Positions 8,519 through 17,407 of a stretch of DNA of 64,000 bases are shown piece by piece; the stretch's first letter is position 1; each line of letters opens with the position of its first letter. Source of the DNA: Paenibacillus thermotolerans (GTDB lineage Bacteria; Bacillota; Bacilli; Paenibacillales; YIM-B00363); assembly GCF_028745515.1 (NCBI RefSeq), contig NZ_JAQZSG010000014.1, forward strand, positions 1 through 64,000, read 5' to 3'. Below the pieces are notes generated by a model. The model was not told where the DNA came from, made no database searches, and was given only the letters and a program-made list of their open reading frames with translations. The translations under genes and the position numbers were made by a program.

Positions 8519-9712
8519 TCACCTCCGCTTCCTAGGGCTCCTATAGGCTTTGTAGTACCATGTTTCCATTCTTTTGGCGGTATGCTCCCACAAAAAGCGC
8601 TCTTTCACTCGCTGAACGCTGGATTCGCCCATTTGCCGGATGAGCTCGGGCCTCTCGAGCAGCAGGATCGCTTTTTCGGCAATATGTTCATGCATGCTGC
8701 GAGGCGGAATGAGGAAGCCGGTTTCCCCGTCAACGATCAGCTCCTTCATCCCCCCCGCATTGGTGGCGATGACAGGCACTCCTGAAGCCATAGCTTCCAC
8801 GTTGACCAGCCCGAACGCTTCATTTTTAAAGGAAGGAAGGACGGCTAGGTCGGCCATGCAATACCACTGGTGGATCTGATCGTACGGAACATAACGGACA
8901 AATCGGACATGATCCTTTATTTTTTTTGCTGCCGCATAAAGCGAACGCACATAAGGAGTGCTCGAGTTATCGCCGTAATCGGCGCTGCCGACAACGAGCA
9001 GTATCACTTCCGGATGCCGCTCGATAATAGCCGGCATTGCTTTCAAAATATGATGAACTCCCTTTTTCTCTATTAATCTTCCTACGAAAAGCAATATTTT
9101 ACGTCCTTCGAGACCGAGCGAGCCGAGCAATTTTGTCCGCAGCTTATCGCCTTCCGAAGTCCATCGGGACACGAAGCGCTTCGAATCGACCCCCAAATAG
9201 TTGACTCGAATTTTCATCGCCGCCGACGGAAACTTTTCGGCAACGTACGCTTTTAAAAACTTGGAATTTACGATAATGCAATCGGCGCCGGACATCGCCG
9301 CTCGAAGCGCTTCCTTCGAAAACTTTTTATCGGACAAAAAGGTGGTCGAATGGAGCGAAAGCCAGACCTTGCAGCCCGGGTGACGCCGTTTAAACCCCGG
9401 GATGAACAAAGGCCGGTTCTCGATTTGTATAATATCGGGACGGAGCCGGCTAATTTCCCGGGATGCCGCCCTAACGTAAGTGCGGCTGGATTTCGTCTGC
9501 GGCGGACGAAGATAGCGTACTTCCCCGATCGTCTGCGACGAAGGAAACCCCCTCATCTTTTTCCCGAGCACCCACAAGGAAACACTGCGGCTGATCAATG
9601 CTCCAACATGCCTAACCACATTTTCTACGGAGCTGCTTCTTTCAGACGGTATCGGATACGATCCGGGCGTCACGATGGCTACCCGCGGTTTATCACCCAT
9701 CGGTCGATTCAC
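8519..9712 (-). CDS. Family 4 glycosyltransferase, CotSA-like
   Basis: 397-residue GT-B glycosyltransferase. The C-terminal half has the expected nucleotide-sugar features: KILLFVGRLIEKKGVHHIL at about 205-223 and the E-x7-E motif in EAFGLVNVE near residue 300, then MASGVPVIATNAGG. The N-terminal acceptor domain includes the GSYPIPSERSSSVENVV stretch typical of spore-coat protein SA homologues. It probably builds a coat or surface glycan together with the double GT2 downstream. The start sits in an AT-poor leader after GGACGGTG; an internal ATG at residue 5 is an alternative. Confidence 0.85.
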   Translation of the reverse strand: MNRPMGDKPRVAIVTPGSYPIPSERSSSVENVVRHVGALISRSVSLWVLGKKMRGFPSSQTIGEVRYLRPPQTKSSRTYVRAASREISRLRPDIIQIENRPLFIPGFKRRHPGCKVWLSLHSTTFLSDKKFSKEALRAAMSGADCIIVNSKFLKAYVAEKFPSAAMKIRVNYLGVDSKRFVSRWTSEGDKLRTKLLGSLGLEGRKILLFVGRLIEKKGVHHILKAMPAIIERHPEVILLVVGSADYGDNSSTPYVRSLYAAAKKIKDHVRFVRYVPYDQIHQWYCMADLAVLPSFKNEAFGLVNVEAMASGVPVIATNAGGMKELIVDGETGFLIPPRSMHEHIAEKAILLLERPELIRQMGESSVQRVKERFLWEHTAKRMETWYYKAYRSPRKRR

Positions 9713-9875
9713 CGTCCTTTTGATTTATAACATTGTATACATCTGCAGTTGTTTGTTGAGAAAAATAGTCGATTGTACGACAAAAGGAGCTCGTAAGGCA
9801 TACGTCCAAACGCCGGCGCCACGGTTGCGAATATAGTAGTAAAAGGCGTGACGTTTGTTGAAAGGGGAGGTGCGC

Positions 9876-11030
9876 GTGTCTGAGAGAATCGTCGGCATAT
9901 TGGTGAATGACGAGATGTTGAAAGGAATACCGCGTGGCCGCACCGGACATGAGAACATATCTTTCTACGAAGAATGTGCGGCGGAGTACGGTCTTAAACC
10001 CGCATATTTCCGCTTGAGCGATATATCGATGCGGCGCGAACAGGTTCGCGCGCTGGTGAAGGAAGGCGCCGAATACCGGTTCAGATCGCTCCCGCTGCCT
10101 AAAGTGATACACAATCGTGCGATGTTTCGGAACTATATGAAAGCCGACCGCAAGCTTGAAGCATTATGCGCCTTGAAGGGAACGATCGTATTTAACCGTT
10201 GGAACCGATACGGAAAATGGCATGTGCATCAGCTGCTCAAAAAAAACCGCTTGCTTCGTCCTCACCTGCCCGAGACGAAACAAGCGAGCGAGCATTCGAT
10301 AAACAAGCTGTTCCGCAAGCACGGCGCAATCATCGTAAAGCCGAACAGCAGCTCCATCGGCAGAGGGATCATGAAAATTGAGCGCGAGGAAGACCACAAC
10401 ACGTTCACGTATCCCTCTTCCTCGAGGAAAAGCGTCTTGCAATGGAAAACCGTCCGGTATAAGGGAAAGCTTCCCGCCGCCCTTCTTCGAAGCATCAAAA
10501 AAAAGCCTTACTTGGCGCAGCAAAGGTTGAATTTAGCCACGTACGGCGGCAGACCGTTCGATATGAGGGTCTCCGTCCAGCGCGGTATGAAAGGAACTTG
10601 GCAAGTGACGGGAATAGCGGCTAAGGTGGCTGGGAAAAACGTATTCGTCACGAACGTCGCGCAAGGCGGCACCGTGCTGCGCCTGGCGGAGGCGCTGCGC
10701 GACCACCCTCACCTGAATCCGGCCGCCGTGCAGCAGTCGATCGAGAAGTTTGCGCTTGCGGCCGCCGAGCATTTGAGCGGCTATATCCCGTTCCTTTCCG
10801 ACGTCGGATTCGACATCGGCGTTACGCCGGAAGGCTTCCCCGTCTTTATCGAGATGAACCTTCGCGACCAGCGCTACGCTTTTTGCGAAGGCGGAATGAT
10901 GGAGCAATGGAAAAAAACGTACGCCAATCCGCTCGCATACGCCAAATATTTGCTTGATTCGCAAAGCTTGATTCGCAAAGACACGGAAGGGCGGCGGTTA
11001 AAAGCCGCTAAGCTCGCTTACAGCTTATAA
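9876..11030 (+). CDS. YheC/YheD-family endospore coat-associated ATP-grasp protein
   Basis: 384-residue protein of the YheC/YheD family, which is spore-coat associated in Bacillus and has an ATP-grasp fold. Visible parts are an N-terminal VGILVNDEMLKGI segment, a nucleotide-binding region with IVKPNSSSIGRGIMKI near residue 150, and a C-terminal VGFDIGVTPEGFPVFIEMN metal/ATP block near 310. The ligase substrate is unknown. The GTG at 9876 is chosen because GGGGAGG lies 5 bases upstream; the frame opens earlier at a TTG without a site. It diverges from the two glycosyltransferases and probably shares their sporulation role. Confidence 0.85.
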   Translation: MSERIVGILVNDEMLKGIPRGRTGHENISFYEECAAEYGLKPAYFRLSDISMRREQVRALVKEGAEYRFRSLPLPKVIHNRAMFRNYMKADRKLEALCALKGTIVFNRWNRYGKWHVHQLLKKNRLLRPHLPETKQASEHSINKLFRKHGAIIVKPNSSSIGRGIMKIEREEDHNTFTYPSSSRKSVLQWKTVRYKGKLPAALLRSIKKKPYLAQQRLNLATYGGRPFDMRVSVQRGMKGTWQVTGIAAKVAGKNVFVTNVAQGGTVLRLAEALRDHPHLNPAAVQQSIEKFALAAAEHLSGYIPFLSDVGFDIGVTPEGFPVFIEMNLRDQRYAFCEGGMMEQWKKTYANPLAYAKYLLDSQSLIRKDTEGRRLKAAKLAYSL

Positions 11031-11042
11031 TAAGGAAAGAAG

Positions 11043-11078
11043 ATCGGCCGCCGGCTTCCGAGATGAACGGCGGCCGAT
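11043..11078 (+). terminator. Hairpin after the YheC/D gene
   Basis: Perfect 11-bp stem ATCGGCCGCCG / CGGCGGCCGAT with a 14-nt loop, 12 bases after the stop codon. No U-run follows, so it may stabilise the mRNA end or terminate inefficiently. Confidence 0.5.
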
Positions 11079-11174
11079 TCGTACATATCCGAGACCCTTC
11101 TGTAAAGATGATAGGAAAATAGCGCCGGGAGTAGTATAATACTTGCAAGTGTTGATGGGAAAGGTAAGGGATGT

Positions 11175-11387
11175 ATGGAAGAGCTTGAGACGTTAAAAAC
11201 AAGGCTTCACCGATTGACCGAAGAACTCGTTTCCGGTTGTCCGTTTTGTGCTTCCATTTCAGACGATCAACAGTCCAAGACTCCGGTTTGCTGCACCAAA
11301 TGGTCGGGGTCCACGCATCCGATCAGCGTGAACGCTGCGACATGTCTTTCCTGCGGTGAGTACCGCCGCTCCAAAATCCATACATAG
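11175..11387 (+). CDS. Small Cys-rich hypothetical protein
   Basis: 70-residue protein I do not recognise. It has a helical N-terminus (ELETLKTRLHRLTEEL) followed by CPFC, a CC pair and CLSCG, an arrangement that could bind zinc. The ATG is preceded by AAGGG at about 4 bases, and a TATAAT hexamer lies at 11135-11140. It ends 13 bp before psd, so co-transcription is likely. Small size and lack of a recognised family keep confidence moderate. Confidence 0.5.
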   Translation: MEELETLKTRLHRLTEELVSGCPFCASISDDQQSKTPVCCTKWSGSTHPISVNAATCLSCGEYRRSKIHT

Positions 11388-11400
11388 GTGATAATCCGTT

Positions 11401-12201
11401 ATGACGTGGGATGCCGCTTTTCGTTTGCTGACCCAATTAACCTCTCGTCCCTTACTGGCGCGAATGACCGGCGCCGCGGCCAAATCCCGAATGAGCCGCA
11501 TGTTGCTGGCTAAATTCGCTTCCTTCTATCGAATCGACATCGCTGAAGCCGAAAAGCCGCTTACCGAATACGAATCGCTGAACGATTTTTTTACCCGGCG
11601 GCTTCGCCCGGATGCCCGCCCCATTGACCCCGATGAAGCTTCGCTCGTCAGTCCGGTTGACGGCTTGGTTGTGGAAACCGGCGAAATCCAAGCAGGCAAG
11701 CTGCTTCCGGTCAAAGGTCAGGATTATACGGCGGAGCAGCTGCTCGGAGGGTCGCCGCACGCTTCGCGGTATGAGCGCGGAACTTTTGTGGTCATCTACT
11801 TGAGCCCGTCCAACTATCATAGAATTCATTCCCCCGTAGACGGCACCGTGCTCGAATGGGATCGAATACCAGGCACCGTCTATCCGGTGAACGACCGCGG
11901 AATGCGTCTGATGCCGCAAGTATTGTCGAGCAACGCCCGTCTCGTCACCTATATCCGTCACCCTTCCGGTGTCGTCGGCTTGGTGAAGGTCGGAGCGATG
12001 AACGTCAGCTCGATCCAATATGCCCGCCAAGAAGGGCCTCCCGAATCCGTGCGCAAAGGCGAGGAGCTAGCCTTCTTTGAATTCGGATCAACGGTCGTTC
12101 TGCTTTTGGAAAAACATATGTTCACTCCGGATGCTTGGCTGCGAGCAGGCGCTCCCGTTCGAATGGGGCAGCGGATCGGAACGCTGAAGAACCTCGAGTG
12201 A
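11401..12201 (+). CDS. psd: Phosphatidylserine decarboxylase proenzyme
   Basis: Converts phosphatidylserine to phosphatidylethanolamine at the membrane. It is made as a proenzyme that self-cleaves to generate a pyruvoyl group. The 266-residue length fits the bacterial short type. Family motifs are SPVDG near 82, the YHRIHSPVDG block near 140 and the cleavage motif, here FGST, near 227 (EFGSTVVLLLEK). The Leu of the usual LGST is replaced by Phe, while the Gly-Ser at the cleavage point is kept. The ATG follows AGGTGAT. Confidence 0.95.
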   Translation: MTWDAAFRLLTQLTSRPLLARMTGAAAKSRMSRMLLAKFASFYRIDIAEAEKPLTEYESLNDFFTRRLRPDARPIDPDEASLVSPVDGLVVETGEIQAGKLLPVKGQDYTAEQLLGGSPHASRYERGTFVVIYLSPSNYHRIHSPVDGTVLEWDRIPGTVYPVNDRGMRLMPQVLSSNARLVTYIRHPSGVVGLVKVGAMNVSSIQYARQEGPPESVRKGEELAFFEFGSTVVLLLEKHMFTPDAWLRAGAPVRMGQRIGTLKNLE

Positions 12202-12252
12202 CTTGCAGACGATATTGGTGGTATAATATCTCACACATATTTATCGGAGAGG

Positions 12253-13575
12253 ATGGACCAATACGCTATGAATACTCAAGCCGTCCAGTTGAATGAAGCG
12301 ATTCGACAAGAGAGCAGGTTCGTGCACGACATGCTCTCAGGTCTCGGGCAAGCTGTCTATTTCCCGAAGGTCGGTATCTTGAACCAATCCGGCGAAGCTA
12401 AGGCGAAGGCGAAAAAATTTAACGCCACGATCGGAATCGCGATCGAGAACAATCAGCCGATGCACCTTGCCTTGATACAGGATACGTTATCCGACTATGC
12501 GCCTAACGACCTGTATCCGTACGCTCCGCCGCAAGGAAAACCGGAGCTGCGCAAAGCGTGGAGGGAAAAGATGCTCGACGAAAACCCGTCGCTTCGCGGC
12601 AAAAGCTTCGGCATGCCGATCGTGACGAACGCGCTTACGCACGGGCTGAGCATCGCAGCCGATTTGTTCGCGGACGAAGGCGACGCCGTCATCATGCCGG
12701 ACAAAAACTGGGAAAATTACGAGCTGACGTTCGGCGTCCGCCGCGGCGCGCATCTCGCGACCTTCCCGTTGTATAACGAGCAAGGCTTGTTCAACTCCGA
12801 AGGGCTGAAGCAAGCGATTTTATCGCAGAAGGAACGGGGCAAAGCGATCGTCGTCTTGAACTTCCCGAATAATCCGACCGGGTATACGCCGACCGAAGCG
12901 GAAGCGGACTCCATCCTTCAGGCGGTGCTTGCCGGCGCGGAAGCCGGCGTTTCGCAAGTCGTCGTTACCGATGACGCTTATTTCGGATTGTTCTTCGAGG
13001 ATTCGGTCAGAGAATCGCTGTTTGGAAAGCTGATCGGACTTCATCCGCGCATCCTCCCGATTAAGGTGGACGGAGCCACGAAGGAAGAATTCGTATGGGG
13101 GTTCCGGGTAGGCTTCATCACATACGGCGTTGAATCGTCCGTCATGAGCGACGCGTTGGAGCAGAAGACGCTCGGGATCATTCGCGGCGCATTGTCGAGT
13201 ACGGCTCACCCGTCCCAAACGATCGTCCTGCGGGCGCTGCAGCATCCCGACTTTGCGAAGCAGCAGGCCGAGAAGGTCGGCATTCTCAAAGCGCGGGCGG
13301 TCCGCACGAAGGAAGTGCTCGACAGCGGCAAATACGGGGATGCATGGGAGTACTATCCGTTTAACTCGGGATACTTCATGTGCTTGAAGCTGAAGACCGT
13401 TCACGCGGAGACGCTTCGCAATCATATCTTGAACGAATACGGCGTCGGAACGATCGCGCTCGGCGAAACCGATTTACGGGTCGCCTTCTCCTGCATCGAA
13501 GAAAGCGACATCGAGGAATTGTTCGACATTATTCATCAAGGCGTGAAAGATTTGGAGCAAGCCGCCGTAATATAA
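12253..13575 (+). CDS. PLP-dependent class I/II aminotransferase
   Basis: 440-residue fold-type I aminotransferase. Signature residues are visible: NNPTG at 206-210, VVTDDAYFG near 237-245 for PLP ring contacts, the probable Schiff-base Lys277 in GATKEEF and the Arg of GFRVGF. The amino donor and pathway are not evident; the overall look is of aromatic or branched-chain-type aminotransferases. An ATG at 12253 abuts GGAGAGG, while the ATG at 12268 is 15 bases away, so the exact start is open. A TATAAT hexamer is at 12222-12227. A strong terminator follows. Confidence 0.85.
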   Translation: MDQYAMNTQAVQLNEAIRQESRFVHDMLSGLGQAVYFPKVGILNQSGEAKAKAKKFNATIGIAIENNQPMHLALIQDTLSDYAPNDLYPYAPPQGKPELRKAWREKMLDENPSLRGKSFGMPIVTNALTHGLSIAADLFADEGDAVIMPDKNWENYELTFGVRRGAHLATFPLYNEQGLFNSEGLKQAILSQKERGKAIVVLNFPNNPTGYTPTEAEADSILQAVLAGAEAGVSQVVVTDDAYFGLFFEDSVRESLFGKLIGLHPRILPIKVDGATKEEFVWGFRVGFITYGVESSVMSDALEQKTLGIIRGALSSTAHPSQTIVLRALQHPDFAKQQAEKVGILKARAVRTKEVLDSGKYGDAWEYYPFNSGYFMCLKLKTVHAETLRNHILNEYGVGTIALGETDLRVAFSCIEESDIEELFDIIHQGVKDLEQAAVI

Positions 13576-13583
13576 GCGTACGC

Positions 13584-13625
13584 GCCGCCTGCCGCAATTA
13601 TTTTGCGGTAAGGCGGCTTTTTTGT
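13584..13625 (+). terminator. Rho-independent terminator of the aminotransferase gene
   Basis: Outer stem GCCGCCT/AGGCGGC with inner stem CCGCAA/TTGCGG, followed by TTTTTTG. The hairpin starts 9 bases after the stop codon. Confidence 0.9.
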
Positions 13626-13654
13626 TGTGCGCTGCCGCGGCCCATTATGGTAAA

Positions 13655-14167
13655 TTACCGGTCCTCAGCGCAGTACAAAATGGACACCGTATTTCCTTAA
13701 ATATACTTAGCACCGAAGCTTGGTACGATCGCACCGACTTTCCCGCCGTGCCGCCGAGTTAATACCAATATTTGTTACTAACTCTGCTCCTTTCCCGCCG
13801 CATGACCGAATTAGCACCAAAAACTCTCATGTCCATGCGGACACCACCACGTATGAAAGGTGTTAACGGAACCGGATGTCCGCTAATTTTGTCGAAACCG
13901 GGCAAAAGGGCTCATTCGCGGAACCGAATGTCCGTTAATTCGCTTGAGTCGCCGGTCATTGGCGGTTTTCGGGCGATTAGCGGACAACTTGTTCCGTTAA
14001 TTCGCAGTTTTTAGGGGTGAGGCGGTTTTTAGCGGACATTTCGTTCCGTTAACTCCACCGGCGCAATCCGAATGACGGGGACGCTCCGGCGTTAGAACCA
14101 AAAGTTGGTGCTAACGTCCCGTGGGCAGCCGGCCCAGCCGGAATTAGCACCAATATTTTGGCATTGC
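13655..14167. repeat. Array of 24-bp imperfect palindromes at 52-bp spacing (array 1)
   Basis: This non-coding stretch between convergent genes holds about ten related units. Four clear units start at 13863, 13915, 13977 and 14029. The first two run forward (arms TTAnCGGAAC and TGTCCGnTAA around 4 variable bases); the last two are their reverse complement. Flanking units at 13707, 13759, 13811, 14092 and 14144 carry different arms (TTAGCACCAA, TTGGTGCTAA), and a degraded one begins at 13655. Start-to-start distances are 52, 52, 52, 52, 52, 62, 52, 63 and 52. No convincing gene overlaps it. The same structure recurs at 37752-38043. Confidence 0.85.
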
Positions 14168-14212
14168 GGCGGGCTAAAGAGATTTTTACTCCGTAGTCGA
14201 TGAGCTGCCAAG

Positions 14213-14246
14213 CAAACAAAAGCGGCCCCTCGCGCGAAGGACCGCT
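14213..14246 (-). terminator. Probable terminator of the M29 aminopeptidase gene
   Basis: On the minus strand AGCGG pairs with CCGCT, with a bulged inner AGG/CCT pairing, and the hairpin is followed by TTTTGTTTG. It lies just after the stop codon. Confidence 0.65.
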
Positions 14247-14252
14247 TCCTTG

Positions 14253-15326
14253 TTAAAACACCCATTTGCCGTTCTTTTGGACGAGCACGCCGTCCAGGTA
14301 TAGTTCCCCGCCGTCGACGAGCCCCTTGACAATATCCCAATGCAGCGCCGATTTGTTGCCGTCCGGTCCGCCTTGCTCATACGCTTGTCCCAGCGCCAAA
14401 TGCACCGAGCCGCCGATTTTCTCGTCAAACAAAATATCCTTCGTCGGCTGCGTAATGCCAAAGTTGGCGCCAATGCCGAGTTCGCCCAAATACCGGGCTC
14501 CTTCGTCAGTATCCAGCGCTTCCTCTAAGAAAGCTTGCCCCTTCTCCGCGCTTGCTTCGATCACTTTCCCTGCCCGGAACGTAAGGCGGATGCCCGATAT
14601 TTCTCGGCCTCTAAAGACGGTCGGCCATTCGAAATAAATCGTGCCCTCCGTCTTTCTGAAATTCGGCGTGTAGTAAAACTCACCGTCCGGCACGTTGTTT
14701 TTCCCGGCGGCGATGATCGCTTTGCGTCCCTCGATATCGACGGTGATGTCCGTCCCGTTCGTTCCGACGATGCGCACCTTGCTTGCCGCGTCGAATTTCT
14801 CGGCCGCCGCCAGCATGGACCGCTCCATCTCGGCATAATCGGCGATCGCCGCCCCGTATACGAAGTCCTCGAACTCTTTGAGCGACATCTCCGCATCCTG
14901 AGCGAAGGCCGCCGTAGGGAACTTCGTCAGCACCCATTTCGCTTCGCCCCGCATCAGCCGGTCCAGCGCAGGCCGTCTCGACTTGCTCCGGATTCGCATG
15001 CGGCTCGAAGGAACGTTCGTCAATTCCTTCGTATTCGTATCGGATAATATGTTCACATACCCGTCCAAATAGTAATACATCAGCTCCGTCCAGCCCGCGA
15101 AGCCGACCTGCTCCTCCGTGCCTTCCTTTAACAATAACCCCAGCGTACCGGGCAGGTGAACGTCCGTCATCGGGTGGCCGCCCGCCTTAAGAACGGCCTT
15201 ATACACCTCTTTTATCAGCGGCGCCGCTTCCGTTGAACCGGAAATTAAAATTTTTTCCCCCGGCGCCACACGAAGCGAGTAGTTTACAAGAATGTCCGCC
15301 AGCTTTACAATTCGCGCATCGGTCAA
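14253..15326 (-). CDS. M29-family metal-dependent aminopeptidase
   Basis: 357-residue peptidase of the M29 (AmpS/PepS, thermophilic aminopeptidase) family, which removes N-terminal residues using two metal ions. Family features include the start ILVNYSLRVAPGEKILISG, a VRIVGTNGTDITVDIEGR segment near 180, NVPDGEFYYTP near 211 and a C-terminal HLALGQAYEQGG and ALHWDIVKG region carrying metal-ligand His residues. It is somewhat shorter than the roughly 410 residues of AmpS. The start is TTG at 15326 after GGGAGGT. Cytoplasmic peptide turnover is the likely role. Confidence 0.88.
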   Translation of the reverse strand: MTDARIVKLADILVNYSLRVAPGEKILISGSTEAAPLIKEVYKAVLKAGGHPMTDVHLPGTLGLLLKEGTEEQVGFAGWTELMYYYLDGYVNILSDTNTKELTNVPSSRMRIRSKSRRPALDRLMRGEAKWVLTKFPTAAFAQDAEMSLKEFEDFVYGAAIADYAEMERSMLAAAEKFDAASKVRIVGTNGTDITVDIEGRKAIIAAGKNNVPDGEFYYTPNFRKTEGTIYFEWPTVFRGREISGIRLTFRAGKVIEASAEKGQAFLEEALDTDEGARYLGELGIGANFGITQPTKDILFDEKIGGSVHLALGQAYEQGGPDGNKSALHWDIVKGLVDGGELYLDGVLVQKNGKWVF

Positions 15327-15369
15327 AGCCAGTACCTCCCACGCTCAAGCTTGAGCCAAATAAAATTCG

Positions 15370-16566
15370 TTACGGTTGTCCGCCGCCCTTCCCGGCACCG
15401 GCAATAATCAAGGAAAGCGCGGCGCCGATGCCGGCCGTTCCGGCTGCTGCCCAGAACAGCGGCACGGCAAGCAGCAAAGCGCATAGCAGCTGCGCCTTCC
15501 TGACGACGGCGCGAGCCGCCCGCTGCCGGTCGTTCTCGGGAATCGGCGAAACCGCCAAGTGCAGCAGGTCCCTTCGGATGCGCCGCACGCTTCTCAATTG
15601 TACTCCGACAAGAAATAAAAACAAAAAATAAATGAGCGGTCCGGTCCACAAGCCGGGAAATAAAAAGAAAAACAAATAGGCAAGCGCGATCAGACGCGCC
15701 GCGATCGAATAAATCGACGACCGCAGCAGCGTCCTCCAGTAAAGGTATGTATAAGCGCCCGCCTTGCCCCAAGGGACACCGGCAAGCATCGCTTCGATGA
15801 CCGGCCGTCTGCGGTACGTCTCTTCACGCCTGGGCAAATCGACGAACTGGTTGAACCAAGCCTCCCAGGCCGCAACCGTTCTGCGCTCCGCCCGGATGAG
15901 CCGCTCCCAGTGGACGGCGAAGCGTCTCGGGGCTCTTAGCGCCAGCACATATGCGCCCCAGACCGCGGCGGCAGCCGGTAAAGCTGCGGACGGCGGATGC
16001 CGGAACAGGACGCTTACGGCGGCGAATGCGGCAACCGCCTTAACAATCACAAACAGAACGCGAATCCGGTTCGACTCGAATTGCTTTTCCGCCCATGCGC
16101 CGTAAAACAAAATGGCCTTCATGAGCAAAACTCCGGCCGCGACGAGCAGGTAAGAAGCCGTACTCCCCCCCAACGCGGAATAAAACGGCCATACCGCGGC
16201 GAGAACCGCAACCGTCAACAAGCCGCTGCGGACGGCGCCTGCGCGTTTCGGCGCACGAAAATAAGCATCCATTCTTGATTCCGCGGGACTCAAAAACACA
16301 ATGTCCGGTTCGATTATATACGTTCGCACGGGATTCCAGAGCAAGACCGGAAGCAATAAGGCGGCCGCTATGAGGGCTAACGAAACCTCGATGCTGCCCG
16401 CGCGCTCCACATAGCGCAATGCCGTAACGTAAGCATGAAATCCGCCGAAAATGACGCCCGCGGACACCAGCCCGAAGCCGCTGCCGAACACATACTTCCA
16501 GTGGGGCAGCGTTTCCTTGCGTTCCTCCTGACGGCGGCGAAGCCAAAGCTGCTCCAAGTCGTTCAT
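15370..16566 (-). CDS. ecsB: ABC transporter permease EcsB
   Basis: 398-residue integral membrane protein with an N-terminal cytoplasmic segment (LEQLWLRRRQEERK) and several hydrophobic pairs: about 28-75, 95-165 and 280-330, plus a pair near the C-terminus. Arg-rich loops lie between them. With EcsA it forms the Ecs exporter, which in B. subtilis affects secretion, competence and regulated proteolysis. Its ATG overlaps the ecsA stop as ATGA, so translation is coupled. The assignment rests on the topology and the EcsA partner. Confidence 0.88.
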   Translation of the reverse strand: MNDLEQLWLRRRQEERKETLPHWKYVFGSGFGLVSAGVIFGGFHAYVTALRYVERAGSIEVSLALIAAALLLPVLLWNPVRTYIIEPDIVFLSPAESRMDAYFRAPKRAGAVRSGLLTVAVLAAVWPFYSALGGSTASYLLVAAGVLLMKAILFYGAWAEKQFESNRIRVLFVIVKAVAAFAAVSVLFRHPPSAALPAAAAVWGAYVLALRAPRRFAVHWERLIRAERRTVAAWEAWFNQFVDLPRREETYRRRPVIEAMLAGVPWGKAGAYTYLYWRTLLRSSIYSIAARLIALAYLFFFLFPGLWTGPLIYFLFLFLVGVQLRSVRRIRRDLLHLAVSPIPENDRQRAARAVVRKAQLLCALLLAVPLFWAAAGTAGIGAALSLIIAGAGKGGGQP

Positions 16567-17309
16567 AAGGCGTCACCCACCAAAGTGAAAAAAGCTTCCT
16601 CCAGCGGCAGCCCCTCTCTTCCCCCGGCTTTCGCGATCACTTCGTCCTTCGTTCCGAGCGCGACGATTCGCCCTTGATGGAGCACCGCGTACCGGTCGCA
16701 ATACGTCTCCATCATCGGGATAATGTGCGAGCTGACCATTAAGGCCGCTCCCGCCTTCTTCTCTTCGTCCATCTGCTGAAGCAATGCCCGGACGGCAAGC
16801 GGATCGAGTCCGAGAAACGGCTCGTCGATTAAATATAATGGGGGACGGATGAGAAAGGCGCACATAATCATCACCTTCTGCCGCATGCCCTTCGACAAGT
16901 GCCTTGCGAACTTGCTTCGCTCCTGCGTCATGCGGAACCGCTCCAGCAGCCGCACGGCACGCTGCTCGAAGTGATCCTTCTCGAGCCCGTAAACCCTCGC
17001 CGTAAATTCAAGGTGCTCCCACACCGTAAGCTCGTCGTACAAGAGCGGACTTTCCGGAACGAAAGCGTATGAGCTTCGATAAGCTTCCGCATCCTTGGCC
17101 AGCTCCCGGCCGCATACTGTCACTGCCCCTTGATGCGGATGGAGCAAGCCGATAATATGCTTCATGAGCGTGCTTTTGCCTGCGCCGTTCAAGCCGATCA
17201 ATCCGATCAGCTCGCCGGGCTCAATATGCAGCGTAATGTCGCGAAGCACCGGTTTTTTTCGGCTGTAGCCTCCGACGAGCTGCTCGATCGATAACACTTG
17301 GTCCGCCAA
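16563..17309 (-). CDS. ecsA: ABC transporter ATP-binding protein EcsA
   Basis: 248-residue ATPase subunit. Walker A (GLNGAGKST) is near 40-48, the signature (LSKGMRQK) near 138 and Walker B (LYLIDEP) near 158, followed by a switch His in SSHI. The frame opens to an ATG at 17330. The TTG at 17309 is preferred because GAGGTG lies 6 bases upstream and the resulting length matches EcsA. It powers EcsB, encoded directly downstream with a 4-base overlap. Confidence 0.92.
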   Translation of the reverse strand: MADQVLSIEQLVGGYSRKKPVLRDITLHIEPGELIGLIGLNGAGKSTLMKHIIGLLHPHQGAVTVCGRELAKDAEAYRSSYAFVPESPLLYDELTVWEHLEFTARVYGLEKDHFEQRAVRLLERFRMTQERSKFARHLSKGMRQKVMIMCAFLIRPPLYLIDEPFLGLDPLAVRALLQQMDEEKKAGAALMVSSHIIPMMETYCDRYAVLHQGRIVALGTKDEVIAKAGGREGLPLEEAFFTLVGDAL

Positions 17310-17350
17310 TAGTTTCACCTCGTCTACCATTATATAATATTGCGCATGGA

Positions 17351-17387
17351 AAAACCCCCGCCTGCAACTGCAACAGACGAGGGTTTT
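17351..17387 (-). terminator. Rho-independent terminator of the SLH-domain gene
   Basis: A 14-bp stem on the minus strand (AAAACCCTCGTCTG with CAGGCGGGGGTTTT, two G-U wobbles) has a 9-nt loop and ends in TTTT. It separates the SLH gene from ecsA. Confidence 0.8.
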
Positions 17388-17407
17388 CCGCTTGACGAAG
17401 CTTTTAT

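Noticed and set aside
13772-14014. 80-codon plus-strand ORF in the first array
   Set aside because: It consists of translated repeat units; the palindromic periodicity explains the sequence better.
13655-14167. CRISPR array
   Set aside because: The 24/28 periodicity is CRISPR-like, but units vary, change orientation and are of two types, spacers share motifs and no cas gene is present.
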